From: Delphinapterus leucas
Taxonomy: Eukaryota > Chordata > Mammalia > Artiodactyla > Monodontidae
Direction: 5' to 3'
Assembly (NCBI RefSeq): GCF_002288925.2
Contig: NW_022098076.1
Span: 71,927,425 to 71,991,424, forward strand
DNA: 64,000 nt
Part shown: in pieces, positions 37,605 to 49,290 of the stretch
How the letters are laid out: each line of letters begins with the position of its first letter
How positions within the stretch are numbered: the first letter of the stretch is position 1
The notes under the pieces: generated by a model
Databases searched by the model: none
What the model saw: the letters and a program-made list of their open reading frames with translations, nothing else
Told to the model about the DNA's origin: nothing
Position numbers and translations under genes: made by a program

Positions 37605-37870
37605 GTTTGACAAGTTTTAGAATTTCACATAAATGGAATCACACAGTTTATATGTTTTGTGTCTGGCTTTTTTTTTTTTTTTTTCCTCAGCATAATGTTT
37701 TTGAGATCATCCATATTGCTGCAGGTCTATCAATTATATACTTCTTTTGTAGCTGAATAGCATTTCACCGAATGTTGTACTATGGTTTTTTTAATCTGTT
37801 CATCTGTTGATGGACATTTGGGTTATTTCCAATTCCTGGGTATTAGAAGTAAAACTGCTTTGAATGTTTA
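37605..37870 (-). mobile_element. Older L1 fragment (ORF2 end/3' region)
   Basis: Antisense L1: 'cacataaatggaatcacaca', 'gtctggcttttttt', 'cataatgtttttgagatcat', and 'ctgttgatggacatttgggt'. More diverged than the L1 copies at 3, 20, 21 and 24 kb, so an older family. Confidence 0.8.
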
Positions 37871-37964
37871 TATACAAGTCCTGATGTGGCTATATTTTCG
37901 CATTTCATTGAGTAAATAACTAAATTGTATCATTCGGCAAGCATATGTTTAAAGGAGTATCATG

Positions 37965-38110
37965 GGCAAATTACTTAATTTCTCTATACCTCAGTTACTG
38001 TAAGATGGAGAGTTGGTATCTACAGTATAGGCTATGTTGAGTCTAATCCATACAGAGTATTTAGCACTATATCTGGTAGACAGTAAGCATTTAAGACATG
38101 AGATGATGAG
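37965..38110 (+). mobile_element. MIR SINE
   Basis: Sense MIR: 'ggcaaattacttaatttctc', 'ctcagttactgtaagatgg', and tail 'agcactatatctggtagaca'. Confidence 0.8.
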
Positions 38111-38224
38111 AGTTATTATGAAATAAAAACATTCTCTAGGACTGAAGAAAGTTGAGGCTCTAGTAACTGGGGCTGTATGTTGCCTGCTAAATGCAAAAGG
38201 AAAATCAAATTTCTTGGAGCCTAT

Positions 38225-38330
38225 GGTCAGGGCTGTAATTCAGCACCATCACTTGGTTGCTTGGCATTTTTAGGGACGTTCTTAATCTCTTTGTGCAGAG
38301 TTTCCTCATTTGTGAAGCTGGAGGAAATCC
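38225..38330 (+). mobile_element. MIR SINE fragment
   Basis: Sense fragment with 'ttcttaatctctttgtgcag' and 'gtttcctcatttgtgaagc'. Confidence 0.5.
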
Positions 38331-38490
38331 TGTATCATTATTAATATTAGAGTAATAGTAGTTCATATTGTATCAGATTTTAAAGGAAATCTCTTATATT
38401 GGGAAGGTATATGGTTCAAACAGATTTTGTGTAGGTTGATATTCAAACACAGGATGCTAAAACTGCATTTGATGATTGACTTGCTTAGTA

Positions 38491-38700
38491 AAGTTTTTTT
38501 TTTTTTTTTTTGCAGTACGCGGGCCTCTCACTGTTGTGGCCTCTCCTGTTGCTGAGCACAGGCTCAGCGGCCATGGCTCACAGGCCCGGCCGCTCTGCGG
38601 CATGTGGGATCTTCCCAGACCGGGGCACTAACCCGCGTCCCCTGCATTGGCAGGCGGACTCTCAACCACTGCGCCACCAGGGAAGCCCAAGTTTTTTTTT
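38491..38700 (-). mobile_element. CHR-2-type SINE with an internal deletion
   Basis: Antisense SINE with a T-run tail at about 38494-38511. Compared with the copies at 30.2 and 34.6 kb it lacks about a dozen bases on each side of the 'gagcacaggctc' motif. The flanking direct repeat is aag followed by a T run at 38491 and again at 38689, so a TSD of about 10 bp is likely, though homopolymeric. Confidence 0.93.
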
Positions 38701-39585
38701 TTTATAACTGTGATGAACTGTTTGCCTTTTTTCCTCCTTGAAAATGTCCTCATGCAGGAGAATACCTTCTCCTATAACCTACAGTTTTCATTGTTTCACT
38801 CAATCAAAGCATTCCCTCAAGGAGATTTTTCTTTTTTTACAACCTGGTTGGTCTTTATGGGAATATGTTGATGGAGATCTTTTTATCCTTAGCTGCTCTG
38901 TGAGATTTATGTAATTTAGGATTTTGTTATGAGGTTCCTGACAGCTAGGGGAGGACATGGACTTGGAATGGCACTCTCAGCCATGAAACAGTCAGGACCT
39001 GTGATGCATCTAGAGTTTTTTATAGCCTAATTTCTGCAGCACATAAAATATCAAAAGCTTGAATTCTACCTCACCTAGTGATACCTGAATATAGGTGGCT
39101 ATAGTATTGGAAGGGGCTGGATTGGCCAGGAAACCAAGGAGCTACTATGATATTGGAACAAAGGGCCTTGCTTATATAAGCTTTCATGGAAAATTATTTA
39201 TTTCAGCAAGAATAGACACACTGCATAAACTGATCCAAGGAGGCTGTTGGAGATCACAAGGTTAACAAAATGTCCTTCACTTTTATAAGCCAGAGTGTCT
39301 CTATTTTCATTTTGTATCTTGATATCATGGTACTTCCATTTTCTATTCTGTAAATAAGATAAAATAAAAATATTTTCAGCTAGTTTTAATTAAAAATAAT
39401 GATTATTAATAATCTTATGAATTAAGTATGAACATGCAATAATAAAACCCAGGAACTTCATTTTGTATGGCAAATTATAAAAATCTTCTAATTTTGATTG
39501 GTGACTAGGTTTTGAAGATACTATTCAAGACTGTTATTGAGAAATTTATTCCTGGCTTTGGGATTCTTAGAGGCTAGAGAATAAA
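38701..39585. other. Intergenic, nothing recognised
   Basis: No exon or named repeat. Confidence 0.5.
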
Positions 39586-39589
39586 AGTC

Positions 39590-39740
39590 ACCAATTCATT
39601 CCTTCATTGACTCAGTGAATACTTATTGAAGGCCTAACAAGATTGAGGCACTGTTTTAGGCTCTGAACAACAGGCTTGAATAAGATAAATCCCTGTTTGG
39701 TGGTAAAAATAGGCACTAAACCAATAAAAATTGAATGTAT
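39590..39740 (-). mobile_element. L2-like fragment
   Basis: Antisense L2-type motif order: 'ccaattcattccttcattga', 'gaatacttattgaaggccta', 'gaggcactgttttaggctct', 'ataaatccctgtt'. Diverged. Confidence 0.5.
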
Positions 39741-40083
39741 ACAATTCACAAGTAGAAATAAAAGGTATAAAGAAAATAGCATGTAGGCTGTTTGTCTGGG
39801 TAATAGGTTTCCTGGAGGAAGGCATAACAGCACAAAGATCTTAGGCAAGAATGAGATGGCTTTGTCTGAGGAACAAGGCCATTGAGGCTGGATTACATGA
39901 ATTATGGGACGGTGGATACCTTTCCCAACACAGCCTAAAACCAGCAAAGAAACAACTCTCTAACTTGGAGTGTATGAGGGGTGATGTAGAAAAGGGGTTA
40001 GATTGTGGAATGGCAAATATATAACAAGAAAAACCTTATGCATTTAATACAATTATTACAACTACTTATTCATTCTTCCTCTC

Positions 40084-40445
40084 TGCTATGATCTGAATGT
40101 TTGTGTCCTCGGCATATTCATTTGTTGAAATCCTAGCCCCTGATGGTGACGATATTAGTAGGTGGGGTCTTTGGAAGGTGCTTAAGTCATGAGGGTAGAA
40201 TCCTCATGAATGAGATTAGTGCCATATACAGGAGGCTTTGGAGAGCTCCCTCGCCCCTTCCACCATGTGAGGACACAGTGAGAAAGTGCTGTGAACCAGG
40301 AAGAGGGCCCTCATCGGAACGTGACCATGCTGACACCTTGATCTTGGACCTCCCAGCCTCCAGAACTGTGAGACATAAATTTCTGTTGTTCATAAACCAC
40401 CCAGTTTGTGGTACTTTGTTATAGCAGCTTGAATGGACTAAGACA
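40084..40445 (+). mobile_element. Solo LTR, ERVL-MaLR (MST/MLT-like)
   Basis: About 360 bp with TG...CA ends: starts tgctatgatctgaatgtttg and ends 'ggactaagaca'. Internally 'aggtggggtctttggaaggt', 'aagtcatgagggtagaatcc', 'ccttccaccatgtgaggaca' and 'cttgatcttggacctcccag' are hallmarks of MaLR LTRs. No internal retroviral sequence follows, so it is a solo LTR. The 93-aa open frame inside it is not a gene. Confidence 0.88.
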
Positions 40446-40639
40446 CGCTCTATTACTCCAATGTTTCAACCAAATGACTTACGATTCTTTGACAATCTTC
40501 TTTTCTTTCCTGTTTTCTTACTTTTGCTTAAATGCCTTTTTTTTTTTTACCAGCAATGGTTTCTTTCTTTTCCCATGTTTTCTGAAAACTTTACATTCTT
40601 TAAGACAAGTTAAAAAATGGATCCTTCATGAAGCCTGAT

Positions 40640-40830
40640 AGGTTCATCCTCTGAATTCCCTGTAGTATTTGGTTTATGCATCTGTTTTCTGCTGTGTATT
40701 CTAATTGTTGTCCTCCCACTTGATTGCTAGAGGGCAGCAATCGTGTCTTATTCATCCTAGACAGTTGGCAGTACCTAGCAGTGTCTTGGTTGTATGGGAT
40801 GTTCTCACACTATGATTGAATAAAAGAAAT
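40640..40830 (+). mobile_element. L2 3'-end fragment
   Basis: Sense L2 tail signatures: 'tgctagagggcagcaatcgt', 'cttattcatcctagacagtt', ending 'atgattgaataaaag'. Confidence 0.6.
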
Positions 40831-42340
40831 ATACCTGTTCACTTTTCCAGTAAAACTCCAATTATTCCCAAGGTGAGTTTTCTTCAACTTTGTATCTCTG
40901 ATGCCTAGTACACCACCAGGCATAAGGAGGAATTCAGGATCATTTAAAATAAATGAACCAGTTTAATGTATTATTAAAATTTAATAGAAATATTATATAA
41001 GGTTTTTAAAAGTAATAGTTAATATGGAGAAAGTGAATAGTAGGAGTGATACAATATACTTCTGAGTTTTTACATTTAATATGAATAATGTTTGTAAGTG
41101 TATGATAGAAGATTCTGGTATAACGTGGGACAATTGATGTTATTGTTTGTAGAGCAAATGACTTCTTTTGAACTTTCTGGAATTAAAATTTAGCTTCAGA
41201 ATAGTCGTTTACTTAACATGAGATTGTATCTCAGCAATACTGCTAGTTCTTCTATCTATTCTTATCATTTATTAATTAGGGTTAGTAAATTATTGATACT
41301 ATCAAGAAAGTTAGAAAACAGTGCTTTATCACCAGGTCGTTTGTTATATTAGTAGTGTGTCTTGGCTGCAGGTAAACTGTGAGTACAATAATTTGACACC
41401 CTCATCTCTTGGGGGCTAATATTTGAACTTACGGCCAAAACCACTTCAGGACTATCTTCCTTAGAAATAACAAACTATAACTGTACATTGATAACTTTGA
41501 CTTGAATTATTAATTACTTTAATGTGAATTTTAAATAATTATTCTGTAGTTATAATTCACCCTGTACTCATTAGTTTTATATTAGTTATAATTATACCAA
41601 AAACATAGTGTATGGTCATGGGAGCAAAAGAACATGGTAGTTTTAGAAATAGCAATTGAGAGCTTGGCAAGAAAGAAGGAAGGATATAGCTTGAAGAGTG
41701 AAAGCTCTTTTGGGGCTACTTGAATAATCAAGGGGCACTGAAGCTGTTTTATCTCATAGATAGAGCTATATAAACTCTGTAAGATTCTTACATACTTATT
41801 ACAAGCTGATAGATTTATTGGGTACATTTAAGTGATTTAACATAGAAACAATCTCATGTGAAATCAGTACTTCAGTATTTTCTATTTTTCTTAATTGGTC
41901 CAATGCCCAAAACGTCATCAGTTCTAATTCTAAAAGGCTAGAAACTGATTTGTGGGAAGGATATAATGAATGATGTAGGGGAGAAACTATCCATGTTAAT
42001 TATATTTGAGTACTTTTCTATGCCTGCACAGAGACTTTCTAATTTGCCAAACCACCTCTGACCGAGGCTGGTTGAAGGCTAAATTTAAGAGTGTTTCTTT
42101 CAAAAAATTTGGTAGGTTGAATTATTGGGTTCCAACTCTGCAGTTCTTAATATGGCCTCATGGCAGGTGCTTTCTTGGCTTGATTTTTGAGCTTTATTTT
42201 GGATAAATGTTTGGATTGGATTTTTGAGTTTTATTTTGGTCAATGGGGGTTTTAGTTGAGGTGACATTATTGTGTGCTGGTCTCATCCTATAGATAACCA
42301 ATGTTGTGGCCTTGCTCGGCCCTTGTGGTTCTCATTGTGA
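40831..42340. other. Intergenic, nothing recognised
   Basis: AT-rich. An imperfect short tandem repeat with the motif 'gatttttgagttttattttgg' broken by changes lies at about 42178-42240. Confidence 0.5.
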
Positions 42341-42344
42341 TTGC

Positions 42345-43140
42345 AAGATGCCCTCAGCAATAATCGTCGGGAAAATTTGAAAAAGAAAAACCAAATGGGT
42401 TTATTACTTACAAGTCCTGGAAATTACATGACACACCTGGGGCCACACAGTGAAGGGGAGAGAGAGAGAAAGAAAAGAGAGAGAATCAGCCTAGGTTTCT
42501 GTTGAGAGTGGGGTTTTGAAGGCTCACTCTTTATTGATGAATTTAAGTCATAAGAGCAAGAATTTAAAGCGCTGGAAGAGAAAAATTAGTGGCCCAAGTG
42601 GTCAGTTTTTGAAACCAACCAAGATCTCTAAAACAAAGGAGCCTGGGCAGGGAGGGGGATGGTGAAGCCTGGTTCTTTATCTAGTCATGTGATGGGCAAT
42701 GTATTTATTCAAGATAGCCATCTTTGAAGTGGGGGCCTCTTTGAAATGGATGCCTGGGAAATCAAAGCTTAAGTCAGGCACTTGCACTAAAATAAGAGAC
42801 AACCCAACTGTCAGAGCTTCCACTACAGACTTGTGCAAAAGCCTGAAATGGCTTTTGTGGGGTTGAATTTGCCCTCTTGTTCGCTTCCTTTTTGCCAAGA
42901 GAAGAACATATTTGTGGAAACTCTTGTCAAGGAGGATGAAAGACACCTGGAAAAATGCCTGGATTTAACCAAACTTTGGGATCAAGCCTAACTGAACCCT
43001 GTCTAGATCAGCTGAACCTCAACTGACTCACAAATGCATAGGCAAGAAAGAACGTCTGATTGTGTGTCTGCTCCTGTGTTTTGGAGTGGTTTGTAAGGCC
43101 ACAGTTTTGTGGCAATGGCTGACTGATAAATTGTTCAAGA
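42345..43140. repeat. Possible old LTR-type repeat, unclassified
   Basis: Composition and phrases such as 'tttattacttacaagtcctg', 'acacctggggccacacagtg' and the end at 43085-43130 ('gtggcaatggctgactgata') recall antisense LTRs and MaLR-like termini. I cannot align it to a family from memory, and no coding capacity is seen. Confidence 0.3.
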
Positions 43141-43699
43141 TGTTCCGGTTGCCTAGTAAGAGTTTGGGCTTCATTTTGCTAATGAGACTAAGCGATTAGG
43201 TTATTTTCCTGAGGTCAGACCAAACCTCCCACAGTAATCTGAGGTTACCTATGTAAACATTACTTTCGTTTGAGCCAGGAAATTTTAAGTCAGACTCCAA
43301 ACCAATAAACATCTTTGCTGTTTGCTTCAAGAGATTCTTGCAAAGCAATTTTTCTGGGCAAACAAGTCACTCATCTGGGCAAATAACTATCTCCTCGTCA
43401 CAACATCAGTTTGCTCAGCTGAATAAACAACTCACCTATTAGGACAATATGGTTACATACCATCATGTATTATATGATACACTTTTTCTTTTAAATTTTG
43501 GATTTGTTTCTTCTTGTTAATCTTTGTTATATTCTTAACTGAAGCTGTATTTCCCTTCTGCCCCCTTTTTGTTTTGGTAACATTTTCCAATTTTATGCTA
43601 TTATATGTTGCTATAAAAGCCATTCTTTCTTGAGTAACTTTTCAAATTGGAATCAACTATTAGATTGTCAACTTTCAGAAGAAGGAACTGTCTGCTATT

Positions 43700-43803
43700 C
43701 ACTAAAAATTTTTTTTTTTATTGAGGTATAGTTGATTTACAATGTTGTGTTAGTTTCAGGTGTACAGCACAGTGATTCAGATATATACATATATATATAT
43801 ATA

Positions 43804-43852
<49 letters not shown>

Positions 43853-44055
43853 TCTTTTTCAGTTTCTTCTCCCTTACAGGTTATTACAAAATATTAAGTA
43901 TAGTTCTCTGTGTGAAGTAGGTCCTTGTTGGTTATCTATTTTACATATAGTTGTGTGTATTGTTAGTCTCAAACTCCTAATTTATCCCTCGACCCACCCA
44001 CCCTTTCCCCTTTGGTAACAATGTTTGTTTTCTATGTCTGTGGGGCTATTCATTT
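43700..44055 (-). mobile_element. Older L1 3' end with AT/GT microsatellite
   Basis: Antisense L1M-type 3' UTR: 'attgaggtatagttgattta', 'tgttagtttcaggtgtacag', 'ccctttggtaacaatgtt'. The AT/GT run at 43779-43852 expanded inside it. Confidence 0.85.
43779..43852. repeat. (AT)n(GT)n(AT)n compound microsatellite
   Basis: About 70 bp of alternating AT and GT units with few interruptions. Confidence 0.95.
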
Positions 44056-44819
44056 TTAAATTCCTACTCCCCTCTTATCACTGATGCCTTGTTCTGAGCA
44101 CTGTACATAGAAGAAATCAATACATATGTATTGTGTTGAGTACATTCTTGTATTACATCCTTGACTCAACTTCTTTCTTCTAAAGACCAAAAAAGTCACA
44201 TATAGAGTTTCAGATAGCCTGTAATTTAAATATGAGAAAGGCAAAGAAAGGAGGAAGGGATGAACAGAAGGCAAAAGGAGTCTGTAGAAATAGAAGGTCT
44301 TATGTAATAATTAAACCTGAATCAATTGGGATTTTAACTTATTAAATTTTTTATTTGAATGTACCATGTTTCTTTATTATTTACTTGGTGTTTTATAGTG
44401 CAAAATATCAAGAGGAAGCAATCAATACAGACATATTGATCAAAAGTGAGTTAGAACAAAAAAACTAAATAGAATTTTTACCCGAAAATAGTTTTTAGAG
44501 GACACTGATTAAATTCAATAACTATTAAATAAGTCAAATGAAATGAAATCATAAAAAATGCTTCACAGGACAAAATGAAATGATCTAAATCAAGGAACTC
44601 ATCATAACTGGGAGTTGCTATATATAAAATATTTTCCCAAGTGAAAATATTTAATCTCTGTAAAAGGTACAGATTAAATGATTTGTCATACTTTTATGCA
44701 TGTTTGAAATATTTAGATATAAAAACATAAAATCTTATTGAAAGACATAAAACAAAATTGAACAAATGGAAAGGACTACTAGGTCCTTAGGAAGATGTTA
44801 TTATTAGGAAGTCAATTCT

Positions 44820-44868
44820 CCTAAATATATATATTTAATGCATATTTAATTAAATATATATATTTAAT
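44820..44868. repeat. Paired AT palindromes
   Basis: The 16-bp perfect palindrome taaatatatatattta occurs twice, at 44822-44837 and 44851-44866. Confidence 0.9.
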
Positions 44869-44929
44869 CTAATTAGAATCCCAATGTGGTTTTTTAGGGG
44901 GAGGAGCATGTATAAAACAATATTAATAT

Positions 44930-46330
44930 TTATTGGCCCAAAAGATCTAAGAATAAAAGAGAAACCTGAAAAGGGACTTGACATTCCAGATATCAGAACA
45001 GCAAAATGGAAAAACGACTAAACACAAATAAATACAATATTGGTAAAGAAACAAACAAGTTAGAGGAATAGAATAAATATTTCACAAATAAATCTCAGCA
45101 AAAATGAGAATTTAATGTATAAAATTATGTATTCAAATGGAAAGAAAAAAATTTTTTCTGGTATTTTTTGTTCTGGTATTACTGGCTATCCACCTGGAAG
45201 AAATAAAATTGGAATCTATTTATCTACTACACAAAAATAAACTCCAAATGAATTAAAGACTTAAAAATGAAAATAAAGAAGTAAAAACTTGAGAGTTTTA
45301 AGACTTTAAGAGAGTGTTTACCACACCTAAATTCTGGCAAAATATTCTTAATCAAAACTGTAAACCCAGAAGACAAAAAATATAGCCATAACTGACTATA
45401 AGAAAATCGAAAGTTTTTTCATTTTAAAATATATTATAAATGATGCCAATAACAAGATGATAAATGTGGACAAATATTTGTAACAAAATTGATAGGCTAA
45501 GACCTAATGTCAATCAATTACAAGCAGCTCTCACAATTTGACAAAAAACATAGAAAAGAGGTGAAGGGTAAAAGACACTTTACAATATTGCAAATTGAAA
45601 TGGCAACAGACATGAAAGAGACACTACAGTTCACTAGTTGTCAGGGAGTGAAAATTAATGTAATATTGAGATGTCATTTTACCCCCAGCAGAGTTAAAAA
45701 TTAAAGGAAATCTATACATGTACGTACTGCAGATGTAAAAGTGAGGCTTTAAAATGTTGGGCAAAAATAATCTGGCAACAGCTACTGAAATTAAAAATAA
45801 ATATACCTTTGAGGCAGATCTTCTACCATTCTACAGAATCTATACCACAGAAATCAAAGCAATATTACTTAAGGTTACATGTACATGGATTTTATTTATT
45901 ATTGCTCATGGTTGCATTTTATGGTGGAAAGTTAAATAAATAAATAGTATTATAATAAATACATAGTATTATATGTACATTAAGGAATAGTGTACAGTCA
46001 CTAAAAAAGTGAACTTTATTTATACAAATAATCTAGCCTCTCTCCCTCTGGAGAGCAAGCAGTTACCTGGTGTTCAAGTTGTGGTTTGTAATCAAGTTGT
46101 GGGCTTCTTGACCTACTTAGTTACATGTATAACTAGAGAAACTCCTCAGTATCAGGAGACGGCAATAAACCTTGTAATCTGGCACACTCAGCAAGGATAT
46201 TAAGTGATGCTTAGAGGCCATGGTGGGCTATAAATGAGAAAATATAGAAAGACATCATATTTTTAACATGGTTAATCTTGATGGGAGTGAGCAGATATGG
46301 TGGAAGGGTGAGGGGATGGGGAAGGATGAT
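44930..46330 (+). mobile_element. Ancient L1-type LINE, sense strand, heavily decayed
   Basis: The A-rich strand shows LINE-1 ORF2-like landmarks ('aactccaaatgaattaaaga', 'ttaagggaatagtgtacagt'-like near 45980, 'actgaaattaaaaat') consistent with an old L1M or HAL1-type copy. About 46025-46200 may be a separate insertion. Boundaries are approximate and no ORF survives. Confidence 0.5.
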
Positions 46331-46489
46331 GCAAACAAAAAAGAAATGAAAAAGGCTGCATTTAATATACACATAATCACATATATGTGTATATGTGTAC
46401 GTGTAAATGCATTTATTTATGATTATATATTTAATTAAAAGCATAAGTTACAAATAGTTTTTTAAGAGGTTATACACCCTAAAATCTGG

Positions 46490-46690
46490 CCATTTTCCTC
46501 TCTTATTTAAATCCTTTAGTGGCCTCCTATTAATTTTAGGATGATATCCAAATATATTGATATGGGCTATAGTCACATATATAATTCCTGCCACACTCTG
46601 CATCCTCATGTTTAGTTACATCCATTGATCTCCGTAAGACATTTCACATATCACAACTGTGCCAAGAATCATGAAGGAAGAAAAGTCACA
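46490..46690 (+). mobile_element. L2 fragment
   Basis: Sense L2-like order: 'aaatcctttagtggcctcct', 'aggatgatatccaaata', 'cctgccacactctgcatcct'. Confidence 0.55.
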
Positions 46691-47335
46691 TGGTTCATTC
46701 ATTGATTTGCTAACCTTTAGTCATATTATAGTTGATTTAGAAAGGTGACCTTGAGAAGCTATGTCTTCCCTTCTTACAATTTTGCAGTTTCTTTAATGTT
46801 ACAAAGAATGGTACAAAATGAGCTCTGCTGAATATGCAAATAATTCTAACACTTCTGTTTATTAAAACTGACCAATCACCACAACCAAAGCATTAGCTTT
46901 TTAAAATTTAGTGAGGTTTTTTTTTTGTTGTTAGTTTGAAGAAATACACCCATGAATAGCAACAATAAGAAAACAAGTTGGGAAATTTTGCCAGAAGAAA
47001 GAAATTTAGAATTCTCTCTGAACCTTTGTGTTGCATTTAATCTTAAAAAACATTTACAAACACAGACTAATTGTGAAAACTTTAAATGTTAAATTATTTT
47101 ATGTGTGTAGGAGGCGCTTCCATGTAATACTCAATGGTGAATTGACTGAAGGAATACCGGAAGTAGAAAATGAGAGGAAGAACATTTCCTTGCATGCATA
47201 TGTTATATTCCTGAGCTTTCCACTCTAGTCAGATTTGGTAAGAACAAACAGAAGACGATTGTTCTCTTTCCCAGTTTGGGTGAAGTGTCAAGGCTTGAAA
47301 TAAAAGCAGAAAATGCCCTGAAGTCTGCTTAAACA
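46691..47335. other. Intergenic, nothing recognised
   Basis: AT-rich. The short frame at 47028-47228 has no recognisable similarity. Confidence 0.5.
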
Positions 47336-47339
47336 AATT

Positions 47340-47445
47340 ATCATGTAGCTATAGAGAGAAGTACTATATAGCCACTAAAAAGAATGTGCCATTTCTCTAT
47401 CTACTGACGTGGGTCAATGTCTGAAATATACTGTTAAGGAAATGT
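47340..47445 (+). mobile_element. L1 fragment, sense
   Basis: 'agtactatatagccactaaa' followed by 'aagaatgtgcc' is a typical old L1 3'-region motif. It abuts an antisense L1 fragment. Confidence 0.55.
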
Positions 47446-47447
47446 AT

Positions 47448-47835
47448 CATTTTTTATTATTGTGGTATGATTGACATATAACATTATATTAGTTTCAGGT
47501 GTACAGTGTAATGATTCAATATTTATTTATACCATGAAATAATCACCATGATAAGTCTAGTTACCATCAGACTCCATACAAAATTACAAGGTTTTTTTCC
47601 TTCTGATGAGAGCTTTTTAAGATTTACTCTCTTGGCAACTTTCAAACATGCACTACAGTACTATAGAATCTAGTCACCATGCTCTACATTACTTTCTCAT
47701 GACTTATTTATTTTATAACTGAAAGTTTGTACGTCTTGACTTCTTTCATCCATTTCACCCACCCTCCAAACCCTCTCCCCCATGGCAACCACTGTTGTTT
47801 TCTCTGTATCATGAGTTTTGCTTTGTTTTGTTTGT
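47448..47835 (-). mobile_element. Older L1 3'-UTR fragment
   Basis: Antisense L1M-type 3' UTR: 'tgacatataacattatatta', 'tttcaggtgtacagtgtaat', 'tctagtcaccatgctctaca' and 'cccccatggcaaccactgtt'. Confidence 0.85.
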
Positions 47836-48370
47836 TTTTGTGATACTCTCCAAGTGAGACTTCCTCTTCTACCTACCCCTTCTTCAACTTCTACCTCCAA
47901 CCCCTCACCACTCTCCATGCAATTCCTCTCTCCTTCCAACCACTGCCATTTTTCTTCCCTCACCACTTCTTTTTATCTTTCTTTTCTCAGTCTGTAGATG
48001 AGGAAGTGCTTGACAAGTGGACAAGATAGAGGAGAGTGCCTTCTAAAATAGGCCATTCGGTTCTTTTCCTATGTGTGAAAGCAAACTGTATTTCTTCCCC
48101 CTGTGTGGGAAAAAGAAAAGTTCTTTCAGGTCTAAATGCATAAAGGTATGTCATATCAGACAGTTTTGGAAAAACACCCTTGGCAGTAAAATATACCTTC
48201 AAATGTATTTTTTAAAAAAAGATTCTCTATAGAGTCAATATATCAGCTAGGCCTTGTTGAATTGCAAGTGACAGAAAGCCCAACAGAAACTTGCTAAAGG
48301 AAAAAAAATTATGGTTCCAAATAAGAGAAGGGTCAAGGGATGAGTTTTGTTTAAGGCAACACTAGAATCA
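47836..48370. other. Intergenic, nothing recognised
   Basis: Pyrimidine-rich from 47860 to 47990 (CTTC/ACC-rich), otherwise unremarkable. The antisense 89-aa frame over this tract is low-complexity. Confidence 0.5.
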
Positions 48371-48374
48371 AGAT

Positions 48375-49290
48375 TCAAGTAATCTTCTAAAAATAAACTT
48401 TTTAAGAATAGTTTTAGGTTTACCAAGGAGTTGCAAAGGTCGTATAGAAAGTCCTCATATAGCCACATCCAGTTTCCCTTATTATCAATATCTTACATTA
48501 ATATGGCACATTTTTATCACATTATTGAAGCAATATTGATACATTATTATTAAAGTCCAAACTTTATTCAGATGTTCTTAGTTTTTACCTAATGTCCATA
48601 TGTTGTTCTAGGATCCCACATTACATTTAATCATCGGCCTCCTTAGGAGCTTCTTGGCTCACACTTTCTCTGTTTTTCATGATGCTGACTGTTTTGAGTG
48701 ATGCCAGTAAGGTATTTTGTAGACTGTTCCTCAGTTGAGATTTATTTCACGTTTTTCTCATGACTAGTCTGGGTTTATGGGTTTCTGAGGTAGTGTTTGT
48801 CAGGTTGCTCCACTGTAAATTAATTTTTTCCCCCACTTTCCATATTCTACTCTTTAGAAGAAAGTCATCGTCATGTGCAGTGCACCCTTAAGGAGTGGTG
48901 AGTTATGCTCCATTCCTTGAATGTGGTGTATCTACATCCATTATTTGGAATTCTTCTTCACAGGAGATGTGTCCATTCTCTTCTATTTATTTATTTATTT
49001 ATGAAATCATTTCTTTATATCAGTATGAAATTATAGATGTTTATTTTATACTTTGGGTTATTTTCCAATACTACTTTATTAATTTTGTTGCTCAAATTGT
49101 TCTAGCTTTGTACATTTTGGGGAGCTCTTTCACTTAGCTACTGTGTCCTTTTGCTATACCTCGTTTTCGTGGGATTTTTAGTTGGGGGGCACTTTTTTAC
49201 TTTCTGGCACTGTAAGATGTTCCAGTCTTGTACATTCCCAGACCAGCCCTATATCCAGCCTTTTCTCCATTGGCTCTTCTTTTTATTGGA
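48375..49290 (-). mobile_element. Ancient L1 3' region, about 0.9 kb
   Basis: Antisense L1M-type sequence with landmarks in order: 'tttaggtttaccaaggagtt', 'agtttcccttattatcaata', 'ttgttctaggatcccacatt', 'catgactagtctgggtttat', 'gttgctccactgtaaat', 'aaggagtggtgagttatgct', 'actttgggttattttccaat', 'ctttctggcactgtaagat'. An old family, with small deletions. Confidence 0.75.

Noticed and set aside
40143..40424. 93-aa frame as a gene
   Set aside because: It lies entirely inside a MaLR solo LTR.
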